From: Aplectana chamaeleonis
Lineage: Eukaryota > Nematoda > Chromadorea > Rhabditida > Cosmocercidae
Length of the DNA stretch: 64,000 bases
Direction of reading: 5' to 3'
Assembly (NCBI GenBank): GCA_029168955.1
Contig: JAPDOI010000371.1
Span: forward strand, 1 to 64,000
Shown: piece after piece, positions 1-15,000 of the stretch
Position numbering within the stretch: position 1 is the stretch's first letter
Layout: each line of letters opens with the position of its first letter
Notes under the pieces: generated by a model
Seen by the model: the letters and a program-made list of their open reading frames with translations, nothing else
The model's database searches: none
Told to the model about the DNA's origin: nothing
Translations under genes and position numbers: made by a program

Positions 1-3000
1 ATCACCACCGCTCTATTATCGTTGGTGCCGTGGAAACATCACCACCGCTCTAGTATCCTTGGTGCCGTGGAAACATCACCACCGCTCTAGTATCGTTGGT
101 GCCGTGGAAACATCACCAACGCTCTGGTATCTTTGGCGCCGTGGAAACATAACCACCGCTCTAATATTGTTGTTGCCGTAGAAACATCACCATTGCTCTG
201 GAATCGTTGCTGCCGTGGAAACATCACCACCGCTCTAGTATCGTTGGTGCCGTGGAAGCATCACCACCGCTCCAGTATCGTTGGTGCCGTGGAAGCATCA
301 CCACCGCTCCAGTATCGTTGGTGCCTTGGACCCATCACCATCGCTCTACTACCGTTGATGCCGTGTAAACATCACCACCGCTCTAATATCGTTGGTGCCG
401 TAAGAAGCATCACCATTGCTCTGGTATCGTTGCTGCCGTTGGAACATCACCATCGCTCTAGTATCCTTGGTGCGGTGGAAGCATCACCACCGCTCTAGTA
501 TCGTTGGTGCCGTAAAAACATCACCATTGCTCTGGTATCTTTGGCGCCGTGGAAACATAACCACCGCTTTAATATTGTTGATGCCGTGTAAACAACACCA
601 CCGCTCTAATATCGTTGGTGCCGTGGAAACACCACCATCGCTCTGGAATCGTTGCTGCTGTGGAAACACCACCACTGCTCTAATATCGTCGGTGCCGTGT
701 AAACATCACCACCGCTCTACTACCGTTGATGCCGTGAAAACATCACCATCGCTCTGGTATCGTTGGTGCCGTGGAAACACCACCACAGCTCTACTATCGT
801 TGATGCCGTGGTAAACATCACCACCGCTAAAATATCGTTGGTGCCGTGAAAACATAACCATCGCTCTGGAATCGTTGCTGCTGTGGAAACACCACCACCG
901 CTCTGGTATCGTTGGTGCCGTGGAAACATCACCACCGCTCTACTACCGTTGATGCCGTGAAAACATCACCATCGCTCTGGCATCGTTGCCGCTGTGGAAA
1001 CACCACCACAGCTCTACTATCGTTGATGCCGTGGTAAACATCACCACCGCTAAAATATCGTTGGTGCCGTGAAAACATAACCATCGCTCTGGAATCGTTG
1101 CTGCTGTGGAAACACCACCACCGCTCTGGTATCGTTGGTGCCGTGGAAACATCACCACCGCTCTACTACCGTTGATGCCGTGAAAACATCACCATCGCTC
1201 TGGCATCGTTGCCGCTGTGGAAACACCACCACAGCTCTACTATCGTTGATGCCGTGTAAACATCACCACCGCTAAAATATCGTTGGTGCCGTGAAAACAT
1301 AACCATCGCTCTGGAATCGTTGCTGCTGTGGAAACACCACCACCGCTCTGGTATCGTTGGTGCCGTGGAAACATCACCACCGCTCTACTACCGTTGATGC
1401 CGTGAAAACATCACCATCGCTCTGGCATCGTTGCCGCTGTGGAAACACCACCACAGCTCTACTATCGTTGATGCCGTGGTAAACATCACCACCGCTAAAA
1501 TATCGTTGGTGCCGTGAAAACATAACCATCGCTCTGGAATCGTTGCTGCTGTGGAAACACCACCACCGCTCTGGTATCGTTGGTGCCGTGGAAACATCAC
1601 CACCGCTCTACTACCGTTGATGCCGTGAAAACATCACCATCGCTCTGGCATCGTTGCCGCTGTGGAAACACCACCACAGCTCTACTATCGTTGATGCCGT
1701 GGTAAACATCACCACCGCTAAAATATCGTTGGTGCCGTGAAAACATAACCATCGCTCTGGAATCGTTGCTGCTGTGGAAACACCACCACCGCTCTGGTAT
1801 CGTTGGTGCCGTGGAAACATCACCACCGCTCTACTACCGTTGATGCCGTGAAAACATCACCATCGCTCTGGCATCGTTGCCGCTGTGGAAACACCACCAC
1901 AGCTCTACTATCGTTGATGCCGTGGTAAACATCACCACCGCTAAAATATCGTTGGTGCCGTGAAAACATAACCATCGCTCTGGAATCGTTGCTGCTGTGG
2001 AAACACCACCACCGCTCTGGTATCGTTGGTGCCGTGGAAACATCACCACCGCTCTACTACCGTTGATGCCGTGAAAACATCACCATCGCTCTGGCATCGT
2101 TGCCGCTGTGGAAACACCACCACAGCTCTACTATCGTTGATGCCGTGGTAAACATCACCACCGCTAAAATATCGTTGGTGCCGTGAAAACATAACCATCG
2201 CTCTGGAATCGTTGCTGCTGTGGAAACACCACCACCGCTCTGGTATCGTTGGTGCCGAGGAAACATCACCACCGCTCTACTACCGTTGATGCCGTGAAAA
2301 CATCACCATCGCTCTGGCATCGTTGCCGCTGTGGAAACACCACCACAGCTCTACTATCGTTGATGCCGTGGTAAACATCACCACCGCTCTACTACCGTTG
2401 ATGCCGTGAAAACATAACCATCGCTCTGGAATCGTTGCTGCTGTGGAAACACCACCACCGCTCTGGTATCGTTGGTGCCGAGGAAACATCACCACCGCTC
2501 TACTACCGTTGATGCCGTGAAAACATCACCATCGCTCTGGCATCGCTGCCGCTGTGGAAACACCACCACAGCTCTACTATCGTTGATGCCGTGGTAAACA
2601 TCACCACCGCTAAAATATCGTTGGTGCCGTGAAAACATAACCATCGCTCTGGAATCGTTGCTGCTGTGGAAACACCACCACCGCTCTGGTATCGTTGGTG
2701 CCGAGGAAACATCACCACCGCTCTACTACCGTTGATGCCGTGAAAACATCACCATCGCTCTGGCATCGTTGCCGCTGTGGAAACACCACCACCGCTCTGG
2801 TATCGTTGGTGCCGTGGAAACATCACCACCGCTCTACTACCGTTGATGCCGTGAAAACATCACCATCGCTCTGGAATCGTTGCTGCTGTGGAAACACCAC
2901 CGCCGCTCTAATATCGTCGGTGCCGTGTAAACATCACCACCGCTCTACTACCGTTGATGCCGTGAAAACATCGCCATCGCTCTGGCATCGTTGCCGCTGT

Positions 3001-6000
3001 GGAAACACCACCACCGCTCTGGTATCGTTGGTGCCGTGGAAACATCACCACCGCTCTACTACCGTTGATGCCGTGAAAACATCGCCATCGCTCTGGCATC
3101 GTTGCCGCTGTGGAAACACCACCACAGCTCTACTATCGTTGATGCCGTGAAAACATCACCATCGCTCTGGAATCGTTGCTGCTGTGGAAACACCACCACC
3201 GCTCTGGTATCGTTGGTGCCGTGGAAACATCACCACCGCTCTACTACCGTTGATGCCGTGAAAACATCACCATCGCTCTGGCATCGTTGCCGCTGTGGAA
3301 ACACCACCACCGCTCTGGTATCGTTGGTGCCGTGGAAACATCACCACCGCTCTACTACCGTTGATGCCGTGAAAACATCACCATCGCTCTGGAATCGTTG
3401 CTGCTGTGGAAACACCACCACCGCTCTGGTATCGTTGGTGCCGTGGAAACATCACCACCGCTCTACTACCGTTGATGCCGTGAAAACATCACCATCGCTC
3501 TGGTATCGTTGGTGCCGTGGAAACATCACCACCGCTCTACTACCGTTGATGCCGTGGTAAACATCACCACCGCTAAAATATCGTTGGTGCCGTGAAAACA
3601 TAACCATCGCTCTGGAATCGTTGCTGCTGTGGAAACACCACCACCGCTCTGGTATCGTTGGTGCCGTGGAAACATCACCACCGCTCTACTACCGTTGATG
3701 CCGTGAAAACATCACCATCGCTCTGGCATCGTTGCCGCTGTGGAAACACCACCACCGCTCTGGTATCGTTGGTGCCGTGGAAACATCACCACCGCTAAAA
3801 TATCGTTGGTGCCGTGAAAACATAACCATCGCTCTGGAATCGTTGCTGCTGTGGAAACACCACCACCGCTCTGGTATCGTTGGTGCCGTGGAAACATCAC
3901 CACCGCTCCACTACCGTTAATGCCGTGAGAACATCACCATCGCTCTGGCATCGTTGGTGCCGTGGAAACACTACCACCGCTCTACTACCGTTGATGCCGT
4001 GGTAAACATCACCATCGCTCTAATATTGTTGGTGCCGTAAAACATCACCATCGCTCTAGTATCGTTGGTGCCGTGGAAGCACCACCACCGCTCCAGTATC
4101 GTTGGTGCCGTGGAAGCATCACCACCGCTCTACTACCGTTAATGCCGTGAGAACATCACTATCGCTCTGGCATCGTTGCTGCCGTGGAAACACTGCCACC
4201 GCTCTAGTATTGTTGTTGTCGTAGAAACATCACCATTGCTCTGGAATCGTTGCTGCCGTAAAAACATCACCATTGCTCTGGAATCGTTGCTGCCGTGGAA
4301 ACATCACCACCGCTCTAGTATCGTTGGTGCCGTGGAAACATCACCACCGCTCTACTACCGTTGATGCCGTGTAAACATCATCATCGCTCTAATATCTTTG
4401 ATGCCGTGGTAAACATCACCACCGCTCTAATATCGTTGCTGCCGTGGAAACATCACCACCGCTCTGGAATCGTTGCTGCCGTGGAAACATCACCACCGCT
4501 CTAGTATCGTTGGTGCCGTGGAAGCATCACCACCGCTCCAGTATCGTTGGTGCCGTGGAAGCATCACCACCTCTCTAGTATCCTTGGTGCCGTGGAAGCA
4601 TCACCACCGCTCTGGTATCTTTGGCGCCGTGGAAACATCACCACCGCTCTAATATTGTTGGTGCCGTGGAAACATCACCACCGCTCTGGTATCTTTGGCG
4701 CCGTGGAAACATCACCACCGCTCTAATATTGTTGGTGCCGTGGAAACATCACCACCGCTCTAATATTGTTGGTGCCGTAAAAACATCACCATTGCTCTGG
4801 TATCGTTGCTGCCGTGGGTACATCACCACCGCTCTGGTATCTTTGGCGCCGTGGAAACATCACCACCGCTCTAATATTGTTGGTGCCGTGAAAACATCGC
4901 CATCGCTCTGGCATCGTTGCCGCTGTGGAAACACCACCACAGCTCTGCTATCGTTGATGCCGTGGTAAACACCACCGCCGCTCTAATATCGTCGGTGCCG
5001 TGTAAACATCACCACCGCTCTGGAATCGTTGCTGCTGTGGAAACACCACCACCGCTCTGGTATAGTTGGTGCCGAGGAAACATCACCACCGCTCTACTAC
5101 CGTTGATGCCGTGAAAACATCACCATCGCTCTACTACCGTTGATGCCGTGAAAACATCACCATCGCTCTACTACCGTTGATGCCGTGAAAACATCACCAC
5201 CGCTCTACTACCGTTGATGCCGTGAAAACATCACCATCGCTCTGGAATCGTTGCTGCTGTGGAAACACCACCACCGCTCTGGTATCGTTGGTGCCGTGAA
5301 AACATCACCACCGCTCTACTACCGTTGATGCCGTGAAAACATCACCACCGCTCTACTACCGTTGATGCTGTGGTAAACAACACCAGCGCTCTACTACCGC
5401 TGATACCGTGGTAAACATCACCATCGCTCTAATATTGTTGGTGCCGTAAAACATCACCATCGCTCTAGTATCGTTGGCGTCGTGGAAGCACCACCACCGC
5501 TCTCGTATCGTTGGTGCCGTGGAAGCATCACCACCGCTCTAGTATCGTTGGCGTCGTTAAAGCACCACCACCGCTCTAGTATCGTTGGTGCCGTGGAAGC
5601 ATCACCACTGCTCCAGTATCTTTGGTGCCGTGGAAGCATCACCCACGCTCTAATATCGTTGGTGCCCGTAAAACATCACCATCGCTCCAGTATCGTTGGT
5701 GCCGTGGAAGCATCACCACCTCTCTAGTATCCTTGGTGCCGTGGAAGCATCACCACCGCTCTAATATTGTTGTTGCCGTAGAAACATCACCATTGCTCTG
5801 GCATCGTTGGTGCCGTGGAAACATCACCACCGCTCTAGTATCGTTGGTGCCGTGGAAGCATCACCACTGCTCCAGTATCTTTGGTGCCGTCAAAACACCT
5901 CCACCGCTCTGGAATCGTTGGTGCCGTGGAAACGTCACCACCGCTCCAGTATCTTTGGCGCCGTGGAAGCACCACCACCGCTCTAGTATCGTTGGTGCCG

Positions 6001-9000
6001 TGGAAGCATCACCACTGCTCTAGTATCGTTGGCGTCGTGGAAGCATCACCACCGCTCTCGTATCGTTGGTGCCGTGGAAGCATCACCACCGCTCCAGTAT
6101 CTTTGGTGCCGTCAAAACACCTCCACCGCTCTGGAATCGTCGCTGCCGTGGAAACATCACCACCGCTCTAGTATCGTTGGTGCCGTGGAAGCATCACCAC
6201 CGCTCCAGTATCTTTGGTGCCGTGGAAGCATCACCACCGCTCCAGTATCTTTGGTGCCGTGGAAGCATCACCACCGCTCTAGTATCGTTGGTGCCGTGGA
6301 AACATCACCACCGCTCTAATATTGTTGGTGCCGTAAAAACATCACCATTGCTCTGGTATCGTTGCTGCCGTGGGAACATCACCACCGCTCTAGTATCGTT
6401 GGTGCCGTGGAAGCATCACCACTGCTCCAGTATCTTTGGTGCCGTCAAAACACCTCCACCGCTCTGAAATCGTTGGTGCCGTGGAAACATCACCACCGCT
6501 CTACTACCGTTGATGCCGTGGTAAACATCACCATCGCTCTAATATTGTTGGTGCCGTAAAAACATCACCATTGCTCTGGTATCGTTGCTGCCGTGGGAAC
6601 ATCACCACCGCTCTAGTATCGTTGGTGCCGTGGAAGCATCACCACTGCTTCAGTATCTTTGGTGCCGTCAAAACTCCTCCACCGCTCTAGTATCGTTGTT
6701 GCCCTGAAAACATAACCACCGCTCTACTACCGTTGATGCCGTGGTAAACAACACCAGCGCTCTACTACCGTTGATACCGTGGTAAACATCACCATCGCTC
6801 TAATATTGTTGGTGCCGTAAAACATCACCATCGCTCTAGTATCGTTGGTGTCGTGGACGCATCACCACCGCTCTAGTATCGTTGGTGCCGTGGAAGCATA
6901 ACCACCGCTCTGGTATCGTTGGTGCCGTGGAAACACCACCACCGCTCTGGTATCTTTGGTGCCGTAAAAACATCACCACCGCTCTTGTATCGTTGGTGCC
7001 GTGGAAGCATCACCACCGCTCCAGTATCTTTGGTGCCGTCAAAACACCTCCACCGCTCTAGTATCGTTGTTGCCCTGAAAACATCACCACCGCTCTGGAA
7101 TCGTTGCTGCCGTGGAAACATCACCACCGCTCTGGTATCGTTGGTGCCGTGGAAGCATCACCACCGCTCCAGTATCGTTGGTGCCGTGGAAGCATCACCA
7201 CCACTCTAGTATCGTTGGCGTCGTGGAAGCATCACCACCGCTCTAGTATCGTTGGTGCCGTGGAAGCATCACCACTGCTCCAGTATCTTTGGTGCCGTCA
7301 AAACACCTCCACCGCTCTGAAATCGTTGGTGCCGTGGAAACATCACCACCGCTCTACTACCGTTGATGCCGTGGTAAACATCACCATCGCTCTAGTATCG
7401 TTGGTGCCGTGGACCCATCACCACCGCTCTAGTATCGTTAGTGCCGTGGAAGCATCACTATTGCTCTTGTATCGTTGGTGCCGTGGAAGCATAACCACCG
7501 CTCTAGTAACGTTGGTGCCGTGGAAACATCACCATCGCTCTAGTATCGTTGGTGCCGTGGACCCATCACCACCGCTCTAGTATCGTTAGTGCCGTGGAAG
7601 CATCACTATTGCTCTTGTATCGTTGGTGCCGTGGAAGCATAACCACCGCTCTGGTATCGTTGGTGCCGTGGAAACATCACCAACGCTCTAATATCGTTGG
7701 TGCCGTGGAAACATCACCAACGCTCTAATATCTTTGGTGCCGTCAAAACACCTCCACCGCTCTGAAATCGTTGGTGCCGTGGAAACATCACCACCGCTCT
7801 ACTACCGTTGATGCCGTGGTAAACATCACCATCGCTCTAATATTGTTGGTGCCGTAAAACATCACCATTGCTCTGGTATCGTTGCTGCCGTTGGAACATC
7901 ACCACCGCTCCAGTATCTTTGGCGCCGTGGAAGCACCACCACCGCTCTAGTATCTTTGGTGCCGTCAAAACACCTCCACCGCTCTGAAATCGTTGGTGCC
8001 GTGGAAACATCACCACCGCTCTAGTATCGTTGGTGCCGTGGAAGCATCACCACTGCTCCAGTATACTTGGTGCGGTGGAAGCATCAGCACCGCTCTAGTA
8101 TCGTTGGTGCCGTAGACCCATCACCAACGCTCTAATATCGTTGGTGCCGTGGAAACATCACCACCGCTCTAATATTGTTGATGCCGTAAAAACATCACCA
8201 TTGCTCTGGTATCGTTGCTGCCGTGGAAACATCACCACCGCTCTAGTATCGTTGGTGCCGTGGAAGCATCACCACCTCTCTAGTATCCTTGGTGCCGTGG
8301 AAGCATCACCACCGCTCTGGTATCTTTGGCGCCGTGGAAACATCACCACCGCTCTAATATTGTTGGTGCCGTGGAAACATCACCACCGCTCTAATATTGT
8401 TGGTGCCGTAAAAACATCACCATTGCTCTGGTATCGTTGCTGCCGTGGGAACATCACCACCGCTCTAGTATCGTTGGTGCCGTGGAAACATCACCACCGC
8501 TCTGGTATCGTTGGTGCCGTGGAAACGTCACCACCGCTCCAGTATCTTTGGCGCCGTGGAAGCACCACCACCGCTCTAGTATCGTTGGTGCCGTGGAAGC
8601 ATCACCACTGCTCCAGTATCTTTGGTGCCGTCAAAACACCTCCACCGCTCTGGAATCGTTGGTGCCGTGGAAACATCACCACCGCTCTACTACCGTTGAT
8701 GCCGTGGTAAACAACACCAGCGCTCTACTACCGCTGATACCGTGGTAAACATCACCATCGCTCTAATATTGTTGGTGCCGTAAAACATCACCATCGCTCT
8801 AGTATCGTTGGTGCCGTGGAAGCATAACCACCGCTCTGGTATCGTTGGTGCCGTGGAAACGTCACCACCGCTCCAGTATCTTTGGCGCCGTGGAAGCACC
8901 ACCACCGCTCTAGTATCGTTGGTGCCGTGGAAGCATCACCACCGCTCTAGTATCGTTGGTGCCGTGGAAGCATCACCACCGCTGTGGTATTGTTGGTGCC

Positions 9001-12000
9001 TTGGACCCATCACCATCGCTCTACTACCGTTGATGCCGTGTAAACATCACCACCGCTCTACTACCGTTAATGCCGTGAGAACATCACTATCGCTCTGGTA
9101 TCGTTGCTGCCGTGGGAACATCACCACCGCTCTAGTATCGTTGGTGCCGTGGAAACATCACCAACGCTCTGGTATCTTTGGCGCCGTGGAAACATAACCA
9201 CCGCTCTAATATTGTTGTTGCCGTAGAAACATCACCACCGCTCTAGTATCCTTGGTGCCGTGGAAACATCACCATTGCTCTGGTATCGTTGCTGCCGTGA
9301 GAACATCACCACCGCTCTAGTATCGTTGGTGCCGTGGAAGCATCACCACCGCTCTGATATCTTTGGTGCCGTGGAAACATCACCACCGCTCTAATATTGT
9401 TGGTGCCGTGGAAACATCACCACCGCTCTAATATTGTTGGTGCCGTAGAAACATCACTATTGCTCTGGTATCGTTGCTGCCGTGGGAACATCACCACCGC
9501 TCTAGTATCGTTGGTGCCGTGGACCCATCACAACCGCTCTAGTATCGTTGGTGCCGTGGAAACATCACCATTGCGCTGGTATCATTGCTGCCGTGGAAAC
9601 ATCACCACCGCTCTAGTATCGTTAGTGCGGTGAAGGCATCACCACCGCTCTAGTATCGTTGGTGCCGTGGAAGCATCACCACCGCTCTAGTATCGTTGGT
9701 GCCGTGGAAACATCACCAGCGCTCTAGTATCCTTGGTGCCGTGAAAACATCACCACCGCTCTAGTATCGTTCGTGCCGTAGAAGCATCACCACCGCTCTA
9801 GTATCGTTGGTGCCGTGGAAGCATCACCACCGCTCTACTATCCTTGGTGACGCGGAAGCATCACCACCGCTCTAGTATCCTTGGTGCCGTGGGAGCATCA
9901 CCACCGCTCTACTATCCTTGGTGACGTGGAAGCATCACCACCGCTCTAGTATCGTTCGTGCCGTAGAAGCATCACCACCGCTCTAGTATCGTTGGTGCCG
10001 TGGAAGCATCACCACCGCTCTAGTATCCTTGGTGCCGTGGAAGCATCACCACCGCTCTAGTATCGTTGGTGCCGTGGAAGCATCACCACCGCTCCAGTAT
10101 CGGTGCCGTGGAAGCATCACCATTGCTCTGGTATCGTTGCTGCCGTGGGAACATCACCACCGCTCTAGTATTGTTGGTGCCGTGGACCCATCACCACCGC
10201 TCTAGTATCGTTGGTGCCGTGGAAACATCACCACCGCTCTAATATTGTTGGTGCCGCAGAAACATCACCACCGCTCTACTACCGTTGATGCCGTGGAAGC
10301 ATCACCACCGCTCTGGTATCGTTGGTGCCGTGGAAACATCACCATCGCTCTAGTATCGTTGGTGTCGTGGACGCATCACCACCGCTCTAGTATCTTTGGT
10401 GCCGTGGAAGCATCACCACCGCTCTGGTATCGTTGGTGCCGTGGAAACACCACCACCGCTCTGGTATCTTTGGTGCCGTAAAAACATCACCATCGCTCTT
10501 GTATCGTTGGTGCCGTGGAAGCATAACCACCGCTCTGGTATCGTTGCTGCCGTGGGAACATCACCACCGCTCTAGTATCGTTGGTGCCGTGGAAACATCA
10601 CCAACGCTCTGGTATCTTTGGCGCCGTGGAAACATCACCACCGCTCTAATATTGTTGGTGCCGTAAAAACATCACCATTGCTCTGGTATCGTTGCTGCCG
10701 TGGGAACATCACCACCGCTCTAGTATCGTTGGTGCCGTGGAAACATCACCACCGCTCTAGTATCGTTGGTGCCGTGGACCCATCACAACCGCTCTAGTAT
10801 CGTTGGTGCCGTGGAAACATCACCACCGCTCTAATATCGTTGGTGCCGTAAAACATCACCACCGCTTTAGTATCGTTGATGCCGTAAAAACATCACCATT
10901 GCTCTGGTATCGTTGCTGCCGTGGGAACATCACCACCGCTCTAGTATCGTTGGTGCCGTGGAAACATCACCAACGCTCTGGTATCTTTGGCGCCGTGGAA
11001 ACATCACCACCGCTCTGGTATCTTTGGCGCCGTGGAAACATCACCACCGCTCCAATATTGTTGGTGCCGTAAAAACATCACCATTGCTCTGGTATCGTTG
11101 GTGCCGTGGGAACATCACCACCGCTCCAGTATCTTTGGCGCCGTAGAAACATCACCATTGCTCTAATATCGTTGGTGCCGTGGAAACATCACCACCGCTC
11201 TAATATCGTTGCTGCCGTGGAAGCATAACCACCGCTCTGGTATCGTTGGTGCCGTGGAAACGTCACCACCGCTCCAGTATCTTTGGCGCCGTGGAAGCAC
11301 CACCACCGCTCTAGTATCGTTGGTGCCGTGGAAGCATCACCACCGCTCTGGTATCTTTGGTGCCGTAAAAACATCACCATCGCTCTTGTATCGTTGGTGC
11401 CGTCAAAACACCTCCACCGCTCTGGAATCGTTGGTGCCGTGGAAGCATCACCACCGCTCCAGTATCGTTGGTGCCGTGGAAGCATCACCACCTCTCTAGT
11501 ATCCTTGGTGTCGTGGAAGCATCACCACCGCTCTGGTATCGTTGGTGCGTTGGAAGCATCACCACCGCTGTGGTATTGTTGGTGCCTTGGACCCATCACC
11601 ATCGCTCTACTACCGTTGATGCCGTGTAAACATCACCACCGCTCTAATATCGTTGGTGCCGTGGAAACATCACCACCGCTCTAATATCGTTGCTGCCTTG
11701 GAAACATCACCATGGTTCTAGTGTCGTTGGTGCCGTGGGAGCATAACCACCGCTCCAGTATCTTTGGCGCCGTGGAAGCACCACCACCGCTCTAGTATCG
11801 TTGGTGCCGTGGAAGCATCACCACTGCTCCAGTATACTTGGTGCGGTGGAAGCATCAGCACCGCTCTAGTATCGTTGGTGCCGTGGACCCATCACCACCG
11901 CTCTAGTATCGTTGGTGCCGTGGAAACATCACCACCGCTCTAATATTGTTGGTGCCGTAAAAACATCACCATTGCTCTGGTATCGTTGCTGCCGTGGGAA

Positions 12001-15000
12001 CATCACCACCGCTCTAGTATCGTTGGTGCCGTGGAAACATCACCAACGCTCTAATATTGTTGGTGCCGTAAAAACATCACCATTGCTCTGGTATCGTTGC
12101 TGCCGTGGGAACATCACCACCGCTCTAGTATCGTTGGTGCCGTGGAAACATCACCAACGCTCTAATATCGTTGGTGCCGTAAGAAGCATCACCATTGCTC
12201 TGGTATCGTTGCTGCCGTTGGAACATCACCACCGCTCTAGTATCGTTGGTGCCGTGGAAGCATCACCACCGCTCTAGTATCGTTGGTGCCGTGGAAGCAT
12301 CACCACCGCTCTAGTATCGTTGGTGCCGTGGAAGCATCACCACCGCTCCAGTATCGTTGGTGCCGTGGAAGCATCACCACCTCTCTAGTATCCTTGGTGC
12401 CGTGGAAGCATCACCACCGCTCTAGTATCGTTGGTGCCGTGGAAGCATCACCACCGCTCCAGTATCGTTGGTGCCGTGGAAGCATCACCACCTCTCTAGT
12501 ATCCTTGGTGCCGTGGAAGCATCACCACCGCTCTGGTATCTTTGGCGCCGTGGAAACATCACCACCGCTCTAATATTGTTGGTGCCGTAAAAACATCACC
12601 ATTGCTCTGGTATCGTTGCTGCCGTGGGAACATCACCACCGCTCTAGTATCGTTGGTGCCGTGGAAACATCACCACCGCTCTAGTATCGTTGGTGCCGTG
12701 GAAGCATCACCACCGCTCCAGTATCGTTGGTGCCGTGGAAGCATCACCACCTCTCTAGTATCCTTGGTGCCGTGGAAGCATCACCACCGCTCTGGTATCT
12801 TTGGCGCCGTGGAAACATCACCACCGCTCTGGAATCGTTGCTGCCGTGGAAACATCACCACCGCTCTAGTATCCTTGGTGCCGTGGAAGCATCACCACCG
12901 CTCTGGTATCTTTGGCGCCGTGGAAACATCACCACCGCTCTGGAATCGTTGCTGCCGTGGAAACATCACCACCGCTCTAGTATCGTTGGTGCCGTGGAAG
13001 CATCACCACCGCTCCAGTATCGGTGCCGTGGAAGCATCACCATTGCTCTGGTATCGTTGCTGCCGTGGGAACATCACCACCGCTCTGGAATCGTTGCTTC
13101 CGTGGAAACATCACCACCGCTCTGAAATCGTTGGTGCCGTGGGAACATCACCATTGCTCTGGTATCGTTGCTGCCGTGGGAAGATCACCACGGCTCTAGT
13201 AACGTTGGTGCCGTGGAAACATCACCACCGCTCTAGTATCGTTGGTGCCGTGGACCCATCACCACCGCTCTAGTATCGGTGCCGTGGAAGCATCACCATT
13301 GCTCTGGTATCGTTGCTGCCGTGGGAACATCACCACCGCTCTAGTATCGTTGGTGCCGTGGAAGCATCACCACCGCTCTAGTATCGTTGGTGCCGTGGAA
13401 GCATCACCACCGCTCTAGTATCGTTGGTGCCGTGGAAGCATCACCACCGCTCTAGTATCGTTGGTGCCGTGGAAGCATCACCACCGCTCTAGTATTCTTG
13501 GTGCCGCAGAAGCATCACCACCGCTCTAGTATCGTTGGTGCCGTGGAAACATCACCACCGCTCTAGTATCGTTGGTGCCGTGGAAGCATCACCACCGCTC
13601 TAGTATCGTTGGTGCCGTGGAAACATCACCAGCGCTCTAGTATCCTTGGTGCCGTGAAAACATCACCACCGCTCTAGTATCGTTGGTGCCGTGGAAGCAT
13701 CACCACCGCTCTAGTATCCTTGGTGCCGTGGAAGCATCACCACCGCTCTAGTATCGTTGGTGCCGTGGAAACATCACCACCGCTCTAGTATCGTTGGTGC
13801 CGTGGAAGCATCACCACCGCTCTAGTATCCTTGGTGCCGTGAAAGCACCACCACCGCTCTAGTATCGTTCGTGCCGTAGAAGCATCACCACCGCTCTAGT
13901 ATCGTTGGTGCCGTGGAAGCATCACAACCGCTCTACTATCCTTGGTGACGTGGAAGCATCACCACCGCTCTAGTATCGTTGGTGCCGTGGAAACATCACC
14001 AGCGCTCTAGTATCCTTGGTGCCGTGAAAGCATCACCACCGCTCTACTATCCTTGGTGACGTGGAAGCATCTCCACCGCTCTTTTATCGTTGGTCTCGTG
14101 GAAGCATCACCACCGCTCTAGTATCGTTGGTGCCGTGGAAACATCACCACCGCTCTAGTATCCTTGGTGCCGTGAAAGCATCACCACCGCTCTAGTATCG
14201 TTGGCGTCGTGGAAGCATCACCATTGCTCTCGTATCGTTGGTGCCGTGGAAGCATCACCACCGCTCCAGTATCTTTGGCGCCGTGGAAGCATCACCACTG
14301 CTCCAGTATCTTTGGTGCCGTCAAAACACCTCCACCGCTCTGAAATCGTTGGTGCCGTGGAAACATCACCACCGCTCTAATATCGTTGCTGCCTTGGAAA
14401 CATCACCATGGCTCTAGTGTCGTTGGTGCCGTGGGAGCATAACCACCGCTCTGGTATCGTTGGTGCCGTGGAAACGTCACCACCGCTCCAGTATCTTTGG
14501 CGCCGTGGAAGCATCACCACCGCTCTAGTATCGTTGGTGCCGTGGAAACATCACCAGCGCTCTAGTATCCTTGGTGCAGTTAAAACATCTCCACCGCTCT
14601 AGTATCTTTGACGCCGTGGAAGCATCTCAACCGCTCTAGTATTTTTGACGCCGTGGAAGCATCACCACCGCTCTAGTAACGTTGGTGCCGTGGAAGCATC
14701 ACCACCGCTCTAGTATTCTTGGTGCCGTAGAAGCATCACCACCGCTCTACTATCCTTGGTGACGTGGAAGCATCACCACCGCTCTAGTATCGTTGGTGCC
14801 GTGGAAACATCACCAGCGCTCTAGTATCCTTGGTGCCGTGAAAACATCACCACCGCTCTAGTATCGTTCGTGCCGTAGAAGCATCACCACCGCTCTAGTA
14901 TCGTTGGTGCCGTGGAAGCATCACAACCGCTCTAGTATCGTTGGTGCCGTGGAAGCATCACCACCGCTCTAGTATCGTTGGTGCCGTGGAAGCATCACCA

